64,000 bases of DNA from Arthrobacter crystallopoietes (lineage in GTDB: Bacteria > Actinomycetota > Actinomycetes > Actinomycetales > Micrococcaceae). Below, piece by piece: positions 35,180 to 45,060 of the stretch (position 1 is the stretch's first letter; each line of letters begins with the position of its first letter). Made by a program: the position numbers and the translations under genes. The stretch spans positions 2,852,001 to 2,916,000 of the forward strand of contig NZ_CP018863.1 in NCBI RefSeq assembly GCF_002849715.1, read 5' to 3'. Under the pieces are notes generated by a model. The model had not been told where the DNA came from. It searched no databases and was given only the letters and a program-made list of their open reading frames with translations.

Positions 35180-36586
35180 TTAGACCGTGGCCTTCACGGT
35201 GTCGACGTCGTCGGTGGAGGCGCCGCGGCGCTTATCGAAGATGGTGGCTCCGACTTCCTGCTCGGCCTGGTTCTTGATGCTCAGGTCGATCCCCGGGCGG
35301 TCCCGCAGGACCAGGACGGCGCCGATGGACACGAAGGTCACCAGCAGCAGGTAGACCGACACCGCAGTGGAGGAACCGGTGGCCTGCACCAGCGCCTGCG
35401 CAATGGTCGGCGCGAACGCTCCGCCGAGGATGGCGCCCAGCGCGTAGGAGATGGAGACGCCGGAGAAGCGCACGGAGGCCGGGAAAATCTCGCTGTACCA
35501 GGCAGCCTGCGGTCCGTAGCCCAGACCCAGGCCTACCGAGAACAGTCCCAGCGCCAGGTAGAGCGCCCACAGCTCGCCCGTGTTGATTAGCCAGAACAGC
35601 GGGAAGACGGTGATGGCCTGCGCGGTGAAGCCGATCAGGTAGGTCTTCTTGCGTCCGATCTTGTCGGAGAGAATGCCGGCCAGCAGGGTAAAGACAAACC
35701 ACATGGCGGCACCGAAAGTGATGGCCAGCAGGACCGGCGTGCGGTCCAGCCCGACCGGGCCGTTCGGATCCGTGGCGTAGCTGGGGATGAACCCGCCGGT
35801 TGCCATGTAGCCCGCGGCGTTGTTGCCGGCGAAGACCAGCGCGGCCAGGATGACCAGCAGCCAGTGCTTCTTGAAAAGCTCGACTGCGGGAACGGAGCGC
35901 TGCTCTTTCTTCTCCGCGATTTCCTGGAAGACCGGGCTTTCCTCAACGGTCCGGCGGACAATGTAGCCGACCACAATGAGCACGAAGCTCAGCAGGAACG
36001 GTACGCGCCAGCCCCATTCGACGAAGGCTGCGCCGGGGGAGATGACACCGGTCATCAGGGCGGTGACGCCCGAGGCCAGCAGCATGCCCAGGGGAACACC
36101 CAGCTGCGGGAAGGAGCCCGCGCGGCCGCGGCGGTCCCGCGGAGCATGCTCGACGGCCATCAGGACAGCGCCGCCCCATTCGCCGCCGGCGGAGATGCCC
36201 TGGACGATGCGCAGCAGGAGTAGCAGGATGGGAGCCAGCACACCGGCGGTGGCGTAGGTGGGTAGGAAGCCGATCAGCGTAGTCGACGCGCCCATCAGGA
36301 TCAGCGTGAGCACCAGCATGGCGCGGCGGCCGATTTTGTCGCCGTAGTGGCCGGCCAGGAAGGCGCCCAGCGGCCGGAAGAGGAAGCTGATGCCCACGGA
36401 AGCGAAGGCCAGCAGCAGGCCGATCGAGTCGCCGGCCGGTTTGAAGAAGAGGTCGGCGAACACCAGACCCGCGGCCGTGGCGTAAATGAAGAAGTCATAC
36501 CACTCGATGGTGGTGCCGATGATGGTGGCAAAGGCCACCCGGCGCTGGTTCGAAGCCTCGGAGCGGGGCTGCGTGTGAGTGCTCAT
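35180..36586 (-). CDS. MHS-family MFS transporter (ShiA/ProP-like)
   Basis: 468-residue, 12-helix H+ symporter of the metabolite:H+ symporter family. The N-terminal signature is FATIIGTTIEWYDFFIYATAAGLVF, with loop 2-3 AGHYGDKIGRRAML and GISAGGEWGGAVLMAVEHAP in TM4-5. Members import shikimate, proline/betaine, dicarboxylates or aromatic acids. AAGGAA lies about six bases before ATG 36584-36586. Divergent from a LysR gene (170-base gap), and with a P450 system beyond that, it is the natural uptake route for the P450 substrate (inference). Confidence 0.92.
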   Translation of the reverse strand: MSTHTQPRSEASNQRRVAFATIIGTTIEWYDFFIYATAAGLVFADLFFKPAGDSIGLLLAFASVGISFLFRPLGAFLAGHYGDKIGRRAMLVLTLILMGASTTLIGFLPTYATAGVLAPILLLLLRIVQGISAGGEWGGAVLMAVEHAPRDRRGRAGSFPQLGVPLGMLLASGVTALMTGVISPGAAFVEWGWRVPFLLSFVLIVVGYIVRRTVEESPVFQEIAEKKEQRSVPAVELFKKHWLLVILAALVFAGNNAAGYMATGGFIPSYATDPNGPVGLDRTPVLLAITFGAAMWFVFTLLAGILSDKIGRKKTYLIGFTAQAITVFPLFWLINTGELWALYLALGLFSVGLGLGYGPQAAWYSEIFPASVRFSGVSISYALGAILGGAFAPTIAQALVQATGSSTAVSVYLLLVTFVSIGAVLVLRDRPGIDLSIKNQAEQEVGATIFDKRRGASTDDVDTVKATV

Positions 36587-36698
36587 ACATGTTCCTTGAT
36601 CGAGCGATTACTGCAATGTGGCCGGCACGGGAGCCGGTTGAATTCATGAACGGTTGAAAAGTAGAACTAGTCCACGGTTGTTACGAGTATCACAGGAA

Positions 36699-36736
36699 AA
36701 CTTCCTCCGGTAAACTTCAGAGAACTGCATAACTTC
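36699..36736. promoter_or_regulatory. Repeated AACTTC motifs in the MHS/LysR divergent region
   Basis: AACTTC occurs at 36699-36704, 36713-36718 and 36731-36736, and again inside the LysR start region (36763-36768). AGGAA-AAC-TTCCT forms a small inverted repeat around the first copy. Candidate LysR binding region. Confidence 0.35.
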
Positions 36737-36756
36737 CTTGATTGGACTGAAGAACT

Positions 36757-37665
36757 GTGGCTAACTTCACCCTCCGCCAGCTGGAGCTTTTCGCTGCCCT
36801 GCCGGATTTCCCCACCCTGAGTGCGGCCGCCGCCAGCCTGCGCATCTCGGAATCCGCCCTCTCGCAGGCCATCACCGCCCTGGAGAAGGTCGCGGGGGAA
36901 CAGCTGTGCGTCCGGCGCAAGGCGCGCGGGCTCCAACTGACTCCTGCGGGGCAGTTCTTTGCCCAGCGGGCCCGCCGGCTTATCCGCGACGCGGACGATC
37001 TGGTCAACGACCTGGCCGGAGCAGCCGGCACGCTCAAGGGCCCGGTGAAGCTGGGCTGTTTCAGCAGTCTGGCCCACAACCTGCTGCCCGGCATCCTGGA
37101 AGCCCTGCCTACCGCGCATCCTCAGTTGAACGTGGACGTCACTGTGGGCACGCACACCGAACTGCTGCCGGCGCTGGATGCCGGACTGCTGGATATGGCC
37201 ATCGTCTACGACATGCAGCTGCCCGCGGGCTACAACCAGCGGACCATCTACCGGACGGAACTCGAGGCCGTCCTGCCGCCGGACCACAAGCTGGCCCGGC
37301 AGGACACGGTGGATCTGGCGCAGCTGGCCGAGGAGCCCCTGATCATGTACGACTCCAGCCCCAGCACCGCCAATACCCACCACGTTTTCGCCGAACGCGG
37401 CCTGCGTCCCAACGTTGTCTCGTCAATGCCCCAGATGGTCCTTGTCCAAGCCATGGTCGGCCGTGGTCTGGGGTATGCCCTACTCATGTCCAGGCCGAAC
37501 TCGCCGGGGCTGACCGTCGAAGGCCGCCCGGTGGCCATCCGGCCGCTGTCTCCGCCGGCCACCCGGACCACGGTCTGCGCCATCTGGCCCGAAGACATGT
37601 CGCTGAGCCCGCGGGCGGAAGCCGTCGTGGACCTGGCCGTGCGGATTCTGGATAGCCAGGACTGA
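36757..37665 (+). CDS. LysR-family transcriptional regulator
   Basis: 302-residue regulator with an N-terminal winged helix (MANFTLRQLELFAALPDFPTLSAAAASLRISESALSQAITALE) and a C-terminal co-inducer domain (GPVKLGCFSSLAHNLLPGILEALP ...). GTG 36757 starts it. It is divergent from the MHS transporter gene and convergent with the ferredoxin reductase gene (7-base gap). It resembles the LysR regulator at 40742 throughout (TLRQL.. F.A..; KA.G..LTPAG; LAIVYDMDL/MAIVYDMQL), so the two are paralogues that probably respond to related ligands. Confidence 0.93.
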   Translation: MANFTLRQLELFAALPDFPTLSAAAASLRISESALSQAITALEKVAGEQLCVRRKARGLQLTPAGQFFAQRARRLIRDADDLVNDLAGAAGTLKGPVKLGCFSSLAHNLLPGILEALPTAHPQLNVDVTVGTHTELLPALDAGLLDMAIVYDMQLPAGYNQRTIYRTELEAVLPPDHKLARQDTVDLAQLAEEPLIMYDSSPSTANTHHVFAERGLRPNVVSSMPQMVLVQAMVGRGLGYALLMSRPNSPGLTVEGRPVAIRPLSPPATRTTVCAIWPEDMSLSPRAEAVVDLAVRILDSQD

Positions 37666-37672
37666 GGACCGG

Positions 37673-38998
37673 CTACACGCCCGCCGCGGCGGCCTTGGAG
37701 TACGCCTTGAAGTCGAACTCCAGGTCGGCGGCCTGTTCAGGGGCGAGGGTTCGTTCCTGGGCGAGGAGCCGGCGGGCGGCCATGTGGTCGGCGGGCTGGT
37801 TCACGGATTCGACTGCCACCAGGCGGCCGCTGCGGAAGCAGAAGACGGAGAACTTCCCGTCGTCCGGGTTGCCGCGCAGGACGGTTTCGTCGTCTGGGTG
37901 GGCGATGCCGGCGATCTGCAGCCGCAGGTCGCCCTGGGTGGACCAGAACCAGGGCAGTTCGGTGTAGTCGCGGCCGCCGTCGTGGGTATCGAGGATGGAC
38001 TTGGCGGTGTGCCTGGCCTGGTCGGTGGCGTTCTGCACGGATTCGAGCCGGGTGCGCGCTTCGGCGTGGTGGCTGGGGTAGTTCGCGCAGTCGCCCAGAG
38101 CGTAGATGTCCGCATCGTCGGTGCGCATGGCGCTGTCCACCGTGATGCCGTTGGCGACCGCGAGTCCGGCCTGCTCGGCGAGTTCGGTGCGGGGGATGAC
38201 GCCGATGCCCACCAGCACCATGTCCGCGGGGTAGGTTTCGCCGGTGGTGCTGGCCGCTGCGGCCACGTGCCCGCCGTCGCCGTCGGCGCTCCCGCCGTTG
38301 TCGCCGGTGAAGGAGGCGATGCCTTCGCCCAGGCGCAGGTCCACGCCCATGTTCCGGTGGGCCTGGGCGAACCAGTTGCCCATCACGGGGGAGAGCGCGC
38401 GGGCCATCGGCCGGTCCGCGTATTCGAGCACCGTGACGTCCAGCCCGCGTTTGCGCGCGGCGGCGGCGAACTCGAGCCCGATGAAACCGGCACCGATCAC
38501 GACGACGGAGCGCACCGTGTCCAGGCGGGCGTGGACGGCTTCGGCGTCGGCCAGCGTCCGCAGCCCGTAGATCCCTGCCAAGTCGCTGCCCAAGACGTTG
38601 AGTTCGCGGTTGGCGGCGCCGGTGGCCAGGACCAGCGTGCTGTAGCCGATGCTGGTCCCGTCGGAGAGCTCAACAGTATGTCCGGCGCGGTCGATGGCGG
38701 TGACCCGCACGCCCAAGCGGGAGTCGACGTCGTTATCGGTGAAGAACTTTTCCGCGCGCAGCGGCAGCGGTTTCGGCTCCTTGTCCGCGGCCATGAAGTC
38801 CTTGGACAGCGGCGGTCGCTGGTACGGGAAGTGCGTTTCCTCGCCGATGACCGTGATGGTCCCGGCGTAGCCTTCCTTGCGCAGCGAGTCGACCAGCTGG
38901 ATGCCGGCCTGCCCGTTGCCGACAATGACAATGTTCTGCGGGTTCTGAGGCTGCTCGGGGATCTTCGCGTTGCTCGATGTGCTGGGTGCGGCGGTCAT
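37673..38998 (-). CDS. NAD(P)H-dependent ferredoxin reductase (FAD)
   Basis: 441-residue flavoprotein of the rubredoxin/putidaredoxin reductase type. It has FAD motif NIVIVGNGQAGIQLVDSLR, FPYQRPPLSK, NAD motif VVVIGAGFIGLEFAAAARKRGLDVTVLE, YPADMVLVGIGVIPRTELAEQAGL and IYALGDCANYP. The C-terminal reductase domain (WFWSTQGDLRLQIAG) is present. GGAAGGG precedes the ATG at 38996-38998. It lies 29 bases after the ferredoxin gene in the P450-ferredoxin-reductase order, so it most likely passes NAD(P)H electrons to that ferredoxin. Confidence 0.94.
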   Translation of the reverse strand: MTAAPSTSSNAKIPEQPQNPQNIVIVGNGQAGIQLVDSLRKEGYAGTITVIGEETHFPYQRPPLSKDFMAADKEPKPLPLRAEKFFTDNDVDSRLGVRVTAIDRAGHTVELSDGTSIGYSTLVLATGAANRELNVLGSDLAGIYGLRTLADAEAVHARLDTVRSVVVIGAGFIGLEFAAAARKRGLDVTVLEYADRPMARALSPVMGNWFAQAHRNMGVDLRLGEGIASFTGDNGGSADGDGGHVAAAASTTGETYPADMVLVGIGVIPRTELAEQAGLAVANGITVDSAMRTDDADIYALGDCANYPSHHAEARTRLESVQNATDQARHTAKSILDTHDGGRDYTELPWFWSTQGDLRLQIAGIAHPDDETVLRGNPDDGKFSVFCFRSGRLVAVESVNQPADHMAARRLLAQERTLAPEQAADLEFDFKAYSKAAAAGV

Positions 38999-39027
38999 GG
39001 TGGCCCTTCCGTGGGGTTGCGGACTTC

Positions 39028-39354
39028 CTAGATCTGGCTGGCGGGGACGTCGACCTCGATCTCGTCGAAGCCTTCGCCCGCCTTGATCTGGCAGCCCAGC
39101 CGGCTGCGGTCCTCATCCCGCGGGTCGGCGGTGCATTCGAGCATTTCCTCTTCGTCCTCGCTGATCTCCGGGAGCCCGTCGAGGTACTCCGGGCGGACGT
39201 AGACGTGGCAGGTGGCGCACATCGCCTGGCCGCCGCATTCGCCGACGATCCCGGCGACGCCGTTGGTCACGGCCGCGCGCATCAGCGAGGTGCCCGGGTC
39301 GACGTCGAGCACGTCTACATTGCCGTCATTGTGGTGGAAGCTGACTTTAGCCAT
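39028..39354 (-). CDS. [2Fe-2S] ferredoxin, adrenodoxin/putidaredoxin type
   Basis: 108-residue electron carrier. The start at ATG 39352-39354 (MAKVSFHHNDG) has AAGGA seven bases upstream; the open frame further upstream has no family character. Cluster ligands follow the C-x5-C-x2-C ... C pattern: GECGGQAMCATCHVYV plus the Cys of SRLGCQI. The acidic helix DEEEMLECTADPRDE is where P450s and reductases dock in this family. It lies between the P450 gene (47 bases) and the reductase gene (29 bases) on one strand. Confidence 0.95.
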   Translation of the reverse strand: MAKVSFHHNDGNVDVLDVDPGTSLMRAAVTNGVAGIVGECGGQAMCATCHVYVRPEYLDGLPEISEDEEEMLECTADPRDEDRSRLGCQIKAGEGFDEIEVDVPASQI

Positions 39355-39401
39355 GGGAGGTTTCCTTCTTGAAAGTGTGGTCTGGTCTGATGATATGCCG
39401 G

Positions 39402-40601
39402 TTACTTCGCGTCCCAGCGGACCGGCAGGGCGTTCATGCCGCGGAACACCCAGCCCGCATCGACGGCCGGCCGTTCCGGGTCCAGGCGCAGGTTGGGCAG
39501 CTCGGCGAAGAGCTGCGGCAGCGCAATGCCCGACACGGAGGCCTTTGCCACCCATGCGCCCGCGCAGTAGTGGTTGCCGCCGCCGAAGGCCAGATGCGGC
39601 TTCTTGGGCCGGTTGATGTTGAAGCTCTCCGGATCCTCGAAGACCGCCGGGTCACGGTTAGCCGCACCAACAACGACGCCGAGGCGGGCGCCCTTGGGCA
39701 GCTGCACGCCTTCCAGGACGGTGTCGCGGGTGGTTTCGCGCGGGTACATGCCGATGGGCGCGACCCAGCGGACGGACTCCTCGAACACGGTGGGGTAGAG
39801 CGCGGGGTCTGCGAGCACCTGGGCCAGTTGGTCCGGATGGGAGAGCAGGGCCCAGACTGCCACGCCGAGCACGTCGCGCGGTTCGTTCAGGCCGCCGCCG
39901 ATGGTCATCTTCATGTTGGCCCGGATGGCCTCCAGCGGGATCGGCATGCTGGTCATGCCGGAGAGCAGGCTCGAGTCCGGGTTCTTGCGCAGGTAGGGCA
40001 GGATCTCGTCGATCGCGTCGTCGACCTCGTTGTAGGACTTTTCCGAGGCGGCCCAGACCTCGGGGTCATCGGCGTAGTTTCCCGTGCCGTTGATCATTGT
40101 CTGCGACCAGCGCTGCATGTCTTCCTGCGTGGCGTTGTGGAAGCCCATCACCAGGCGCAGGTTTTCCGCGGCGTATGGAGCGGCGTACTCCCAAATCAGG
40201 TCGGAGCCCGGGCCGGCGGCCTTGAGCCGGGCCAGGTACTTCTCGTGGTTGGCCTGGAAGATCGCGTTCCAGTGTTCCTTGATCGCCTTGGGCCGCAGCA
40301 CCGAGCCATAGGACTTGCGGTCGACGTCGTGCTCCGGATCATCCTTGCGGAGCATCGAGTGGCCCATGGCGCGCTTCATCAGCGAGTTGGTCTCGTCGGC
40401 GGAGAAGATTTCCTGGTCATTCTCGACCGTGTGGCAGGCCTCGTAGCTGGTGACCATGTAGCGGTTTACCGCCGGCACCCAATGGACCGGCGCCTCGGAA
40501 CGCATTTTCCGGTAGATCGGGAACGGGTTGCGGTAGAGGTCCTCGATGGTCACCCAGTCCGCGGTGGGCACCGGGCGGGCTGCAATGGCTTCGGCGGTCA
40601 T
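39402..40601 (-). CDS. Cytochrome P450 with Asn-Glu-Pro type I-helix
   Basis: 399-residue soluble bacterial P450. ATG 40599-40601 has AAGGAG six to seven bases upstream; the frame before it is not used. The heme-thiolate motif FGGGNHYCAG places Cys near residue 346. The ExxR pair is EESVR in the K helix. The I-helix reads GGGLNEPRDVLG, without the usual acid-Thr pair; this resembles the QEP variant of the guaiacol O-demethylase GcoA. FKNAT-like and PKAIKEHW segments recur in Arthrobacter P450s. With the ferredoxin and reductase genes downstream it forms a class I three-component system. The substrate is unknown; an aromatic ether is one guess. Confidence 0.94.
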   Translation of the reverse strand: MTAEAIAARPVPTADWVTIEDLYRNPFPIYRKMRSEAPVHWVPAVNRYMVTSYEACHTVENDQEIFSADETNSLMKRAMGHSMLRKDDPEHDVDRKSYGSVLRPKAIKEHWNAIFQANHEKYLARLKAAGPGSDLIWEYAAPYAAENLRLVMGFHNATQEDMQRWSQTMINGTGNYADDPEVWAASEKSYNEVDDAIDEILPYLRKNPDSSLLSGMTSMPIPLEAIRANMKMTIGGGLNEPRDVLGVAVWALLSHPDQLAQVLADPALYPTVFEESVRWVAPIGMYPRETTRDTVLEGVQLPKGARLGVVVGAANRDPAVFEDPESFNINRPKKPHLAFGGGNHYCAGAWVAKASVSGIALPQLFAELPNLRLDPERPAVDAGWVFRGMNALPVRWDAK

Positions 40602-40695
40602 CGTCCACTCCTTGTTGCGGCCGGTTGGACCGGCACGATAGGCGAGCTTGTCTTTCAACTGAGTGTGGCAGGAGTCATATCCCCGGGTAAAGTTC

Positions 40696-40712
40696 ATAAA
40701 TAGTTGATTTAT
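40696..40712. promoter_or_regulatory. AT-rich palindrome in the P450/LysR divergent region
   Basis: ATAAAT (40696-40701), AGTTG, ATTTAT (40707-40712) is a perfect inverted repeat in an otherwise G+C-rich stretch, 30 bases before the LysR start. It has the symmetry of a LysR site and could control both divergent genes. Confidence 0.5.
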
Positions 40713-40741
40713 CCGCAGAAAAGCGGGGGATAGGAGGAGCG

Positions 40742-41662
40742 ATGGCGCGCTACACGCTGAGGCAGCTCTCCTACTTCGCGGCGGTGGCGGAAGCGGGAAC
40801 CATTTCCGGTGCCGCGGCCAAGCTGCATGTGTCCCAGACCGCCGTCGCCGCAGCGGTGACCGAGCTGGAAAGGATCTTCAAGACGCAGCTGACTGTCCGG
40901 CGCAAGGCCCACGGGGTGTCGCTGACGCCGGCCGGCACGTACCTCTACGCGCAGGCCGCCGAGCTCCTGCGCTCCGCCGAGGAGCTGGAGCTCAACGCCA
41001 GCAGCGGCGGGCGTGAGCTGGCCGGGCCGCTGGTGATCGGCTGTTATGCCACCGTGGCGCCGACCATCCTGCCGGTGTTGATCGAGGGCTTCACTGTGAA
41101 TCATCCGAAGGTGCAGCTGGACTTCGTGGAAGGGCCGCAGGACCGGATCCAGGAGCGGCTCTTCGCCGGTGAGCTGGACCTGGCCATCGTCTACGACATG
41201 GACCTGAGTCCCGGGCTCGGGTCGGTCCAGCTCTATGACGTGCGGGGCTATGTGCTGTTGCCGCAGTCCCACCGGTTGGCCGGCCAGCCGGAGGTTTCGC
41301 TGCAGGAGCTCGCCGAGGATCCGATGATCCTGCTGGATGCCCCGCCAAGCAGCCACCACACCATGACGCTGTTCGAGCAGGCCGGCGTCAGTCCGGCCAT
41401 CCGCTACCGCACCACGGACTTCGAGCTGACCCGCTCCTTGGTAGGCCGCGGCGTCGGGTATTCGGTGCTGGTGCAGCGGCCGGCGATCGATTCCTCCTAC
41501 GAGGGGCTGCCGGTGGTGCCCAAGCCGATCGTGCCTGCGGTGAAGCCCGTCGCCGTGAAGATGGTCTGGCCGGAAGCGATCCGGCTGACTGACCGCGCGG
41601 AGGCCATGGTCAGCTTTGCCGCCAGCGCCGCCCGGAATGCCCGCAATCCGCCGCCGGCCTAG
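40742..41662 (+). CDS. LysR-family transcriptional regulator
   Basis: 306-residue regulator. Winged helix MARYTLRQLSYFAAVAEAGTISGAAAKLHVSQTAVAAAVTELE, then the LysR substrate-binding fold starting GPLVIGCYATVAPTILPVLIEGF. GGAGGAGCG precedes ATG 40742. It is divergent from the P450 gene over 140 bases, the classic arrangement for a LysR activator of that operon. It is paralogous to the regulator at 36757. The ABC exporter gene starts 54 bases downstream on the same strand. Confidence 0.94.
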   Translation: MARYTLRQLSYFAAVAEAGTISGAAAKLHVSQTAVAAAVTELERIFKTQLTVRRKAHGVSLTPAGTYLYAQAAELLRSAEELELNASSGGRELAGPLVIGCYATVAPTILPVLIEGFTVNHPKVQLDFVEGPQDRIQERLFAGELDLAIVYDMDLSPGLGSVQLYDVRGYVLLPQSHRLAGQPEVSLQELAEDPMILLDAPPSSHHTMTLFEQAGVSPAIRYRTTDFELTRSLVGRGVGYSVLVQRPAIDSSYEGLPVVPKPIVPAVKPVAVKMVWPEAIRLTDRAEAMVSFAASAARNARNPPPA

Positions 41663-41716
41663 GCGCGGGGCGGTGATTGACCTTGCTCAATCAGTGAACT
41701 CTATTAGGCTTGTGAT

Positions 41717-42662
<946 letters not shown>

Positions 42663-42670
<8 letters not shown>

Positions 42671-43619
42671 GGACCACCTCCCGCCAAGGTCCACACAGCC
42701 CGGGTCCGGCCAACCCGGGCCGACCCCGTCCCCGGGACCCGCCAGCGCCCGGGAGACAGACGCGGCCACGCCGCTGTTGTCCCTCCACGTTCCCCTGACC
42801 CCGGAGCAGTCCGCGGCGAAGGCGCGGAAATACGGCTCCCTCTACTTCGCCGAGCACTGGATCCGGACCATGCGCGGCTACGGCTGGACGGTCGCCATGA
42901 CGGCCGTGGGCACGCCGCTGGTCTACCTCTATGCCATGGGCGTCGGCCTGGCCTCGCTGGTCGATGCCAACACCAATGCAACGCTCGACGCCGGCAACGG
43001 CGCCGTGGTTTCCTACCTCACCTTTGTGGCCCCGGCACTGCTGGCCACGGCCGGCATCATGGTGGCCAGCGAGGAGAACACCTATCCCGTAATGTCCGGC
43101 TTCAAATGGCGGCGGACCTACTACGGGCCCAACGCGTCCCCGCTGGGCAGCCACCAGCTGGTCAACGGCCACGCGCTGGGAGTTTCCTTCCGGCTGCTGC
43201 TGACCACCGGCATCTACTTCGCGTTCCTGCTCCTGTTCGAGGCAGTGCCCGGCTCCACCGGCTGGATCATGATCTTCGCGGCTGCCTTGGGCGGGATGGC
43301 TTTCGGGCTGCCGCTGATGGCCTATGCCGCCAGCATCCAGGAGGACCGCGGACAGTTTGCAATGGTCCAGCGGTTCATTGTCATGCCGCTGTTCCTGTTC
43401 TCCGGCACCTTCTTCCCGCTCGCCTCCATGCCTTGGGCCGTGCAGTGGATCGGCTGGGTTTCCCCGCTGTGGCATTCCGCCGAGCTGGGCCGGGTGCTCA
43501 GCTACGGCTACGGGGAGCCGGCCTGGCTGACCATCACCCACGTGCTCTATCTGGCGGTGCTGGCCCTCGCGGGCTGGGTCTTCGCGCAGCGCGTCTATGA
43601 ACGGCGGCTGGGCAAATGA
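42663..43619 (+). CDS. ABC-2 type exporter permease 1 (NodJ-like)
   Basis: 318-residue permease with a 70-residue polar, Pro-rich cytoplasmic N-terminus and about six helices (GWTVAMTAVGTPLVYLYAMG, SYLTFVAPALLATAGIMV, LLLTTGIYFAFLLLFEAV, MIFAAALGGMAFGLPLMAY, RFIVMPLFLFSGTFFPL). The start is TTG 42663, overlapping the ATPase gene end. The Pro/Gly/Ser N-terminus is longer than in the next permease. It forms a heterodimeric channel with that paralogue (inference). Confidence 0.88.
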
Positions 43620-44467
43620 GCGCGACCGCCGGCAGCGGACACACTTCCTCCGGCGAGCAACTCCAGCTCCTGCCGTCCGGGCGCCCCTTCGGTTCCCTGT
43701 ACTCGGGGAACGTTCGTGCCGTCGTCGCACGTGGCCTGAAGGCGACGTGGGGCAGCAACTGGGCCATCATGGCCAGCGGCTTTGTGGAGCCGGTGCTCTT
43801 TCTCATTGCCATGGGCATCGGGCTCGGCTCGCTGGTCGGCACCGTGGAAGGCCCCGGCGGCCAGGAGATCGGCTACATCGCCTACATCGCCCCGGCGCTG
43901 CTGGCCGTCTCGGCGATGAACGGCGCGGTATACGACTCCACCTGGAACGTGTTCTTCAAACTGAACTTCGCCAAGCTGTACCAGGGCATGCTCTACACCT
44001 CGCTGGGCCCGCTCGACGTGGCACTCGGCGAGATCACCCTGGCCCTGCTCCGCGGCGCGCTCTACGCCACCGGCTTCACGGCCATCATGGGGGTGATGGG
44101 GCTGATCACCACACCCTGGGCGCTGCTGATGATTCCGGCGTCGGTGGTCATCGCCTTCGGGTTCGCGTCCTTCGGGATGGGCATCACCAGCTTCATGAAG
44201 ACCTTCCAGCAGATGGACTGGATCAACTTCCTCATGCTGCCGATGTTCCTGTTCAGCGCGACGTTTTACCCGCTGTCCGTGTACCCGCAGGCCATCCAGT
44301 GGATGATCCAGGCGCTGCCGCTCTGGCATGGCGTGGAACTGCTGCGCCAGCTCAGCGTCGGCACGTTCACCGCCGCGACCGGCATCCACGTGCTCTATTA
44401 CCTGGTCATGATTGTGCTCGGCCTGATCCTGACCACCGCGAGGCTGCGGAAGCTGTTCCTGAAGTGA
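43616..44467 (+). CDS. ABC-2 type exporter permease 2 (NodJ-like)
   Basis: 283-residue paralogue of the preceding permease, six helices, with IGYIAYIAPALLAVSAMNGAVYDSTWNVFFKL and MLPMFLFSATFYPLSVYP matching the NodJ pattern. Its ATG overlaps the stop of permease 1 (ATGA). Together ATPase and the two permeases form a compact three-gene exporter, with no accessory lipid or sugar genes to point to the cargo. Confidence 0.9.
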   Translation: MSATAGSGHTSSGEQLQLLPSGRPFGSLYSGNVRAVVARGLKATWGSNWAIMASGFVEPVLFLIAMGIGLGSLVGTVEGPGGQEIGYIAYIAPALLAVSAMNGAVYDSTWNVFFKLNFAKLYQGMLYTSLGPLDVALGEITLALLRGALYATGFTAIMGVMGLITTPWALLMIPASVVIAFGFASFGMGITSFMKTFQQMDWINFLMLPMFLFSATFYPLSVYPQAIQWMIQALPLWHGVELLRQLSVGTFTAATGIHVLYYLVMIVLGLILTTARLRKLFLK

Positions 44468-44589
44468 AGGTCGCCTGTTTTCCGCCGCGGCACGGCCGGC
44501 AGGCCACGCGAGGCTAGCCAGTCCTTCCAGATGCGGGTCATGATGGAAAGTGCCCGGTGAAACGCGTGAACCAAGTTCAGGAGTTGGCG

Positions 44590-44949
44590 ATGATAGGCAC
44601 ATGGCAGTCGCTGGTCATAGATTGTCCGGATCCGGATTCCCTGGCCACGTTCTACGAGCAGTTGTTGGGCATGATCCGCATCCAGCACGACGAGGACGGC
44701 TGGATCAGCATCGGCGACGGCACGGGCCGCCCCGGCATCGATTTCCAGAAGGTGGAGGACTACATGCCGCCGCAGTGGCCCGGCAGCGAGCACCCGCAGC
44801 AGATGCATGTGGATGTGCGGGTCAAGGACCTGGACATCGGCGAGGAACTGGTCCTCAAACTCGGCGCGACCAGCATGGATTCAGGTACCAATACTTTCCG
44901 GGTCTATCTGGATCCGGCCGGCCATCCCTTCTGCCTGGTGCTCTATTGA
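44590..44949 (+). CDS. VOC family protein
   Basis: 119-residue glyoxalase-fold protein. ATG 44590 is chosen because AGGAG (44579-44583) is six bases upstream; an in-frame GTG at 44557 adds eleven residues without family character. Modules: TWQSLVIDCPDPDSLATFYEQLLG and HPQQMHVDVRVKDLDIGEELVLKLGAT, ending RVYLDPAGHPFCLV. The last motif (DPxGHPFCL) is common in an actinobacterial VOC subgroup of unknown reaction. His in MHVDV and Glu/His near the end could bind metal. Confidence 0.85.
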   Translation: MIGTWQSLVIDCPDPDSLATFYEQLLGMIRIQHDEDGWISIGDGTGRPGIDFQKVEDYMPPQWPGSEHPQQMHVDVRVKDLDIGEELVLKLGATSMDSGTNTFRVYLDPAGHPFCLVLY

Positions 44950-45060
44950 TGCCACCTGCTGCGGGGCTGAAGTGGGCGCCGCAAAGACGGTCCGCGGCGG
45001 ATCGTTCGCCTGCGGTGGAAGCTGCCCGCGCGCGGGGTCAGGATTTGAGACAATAACTCC

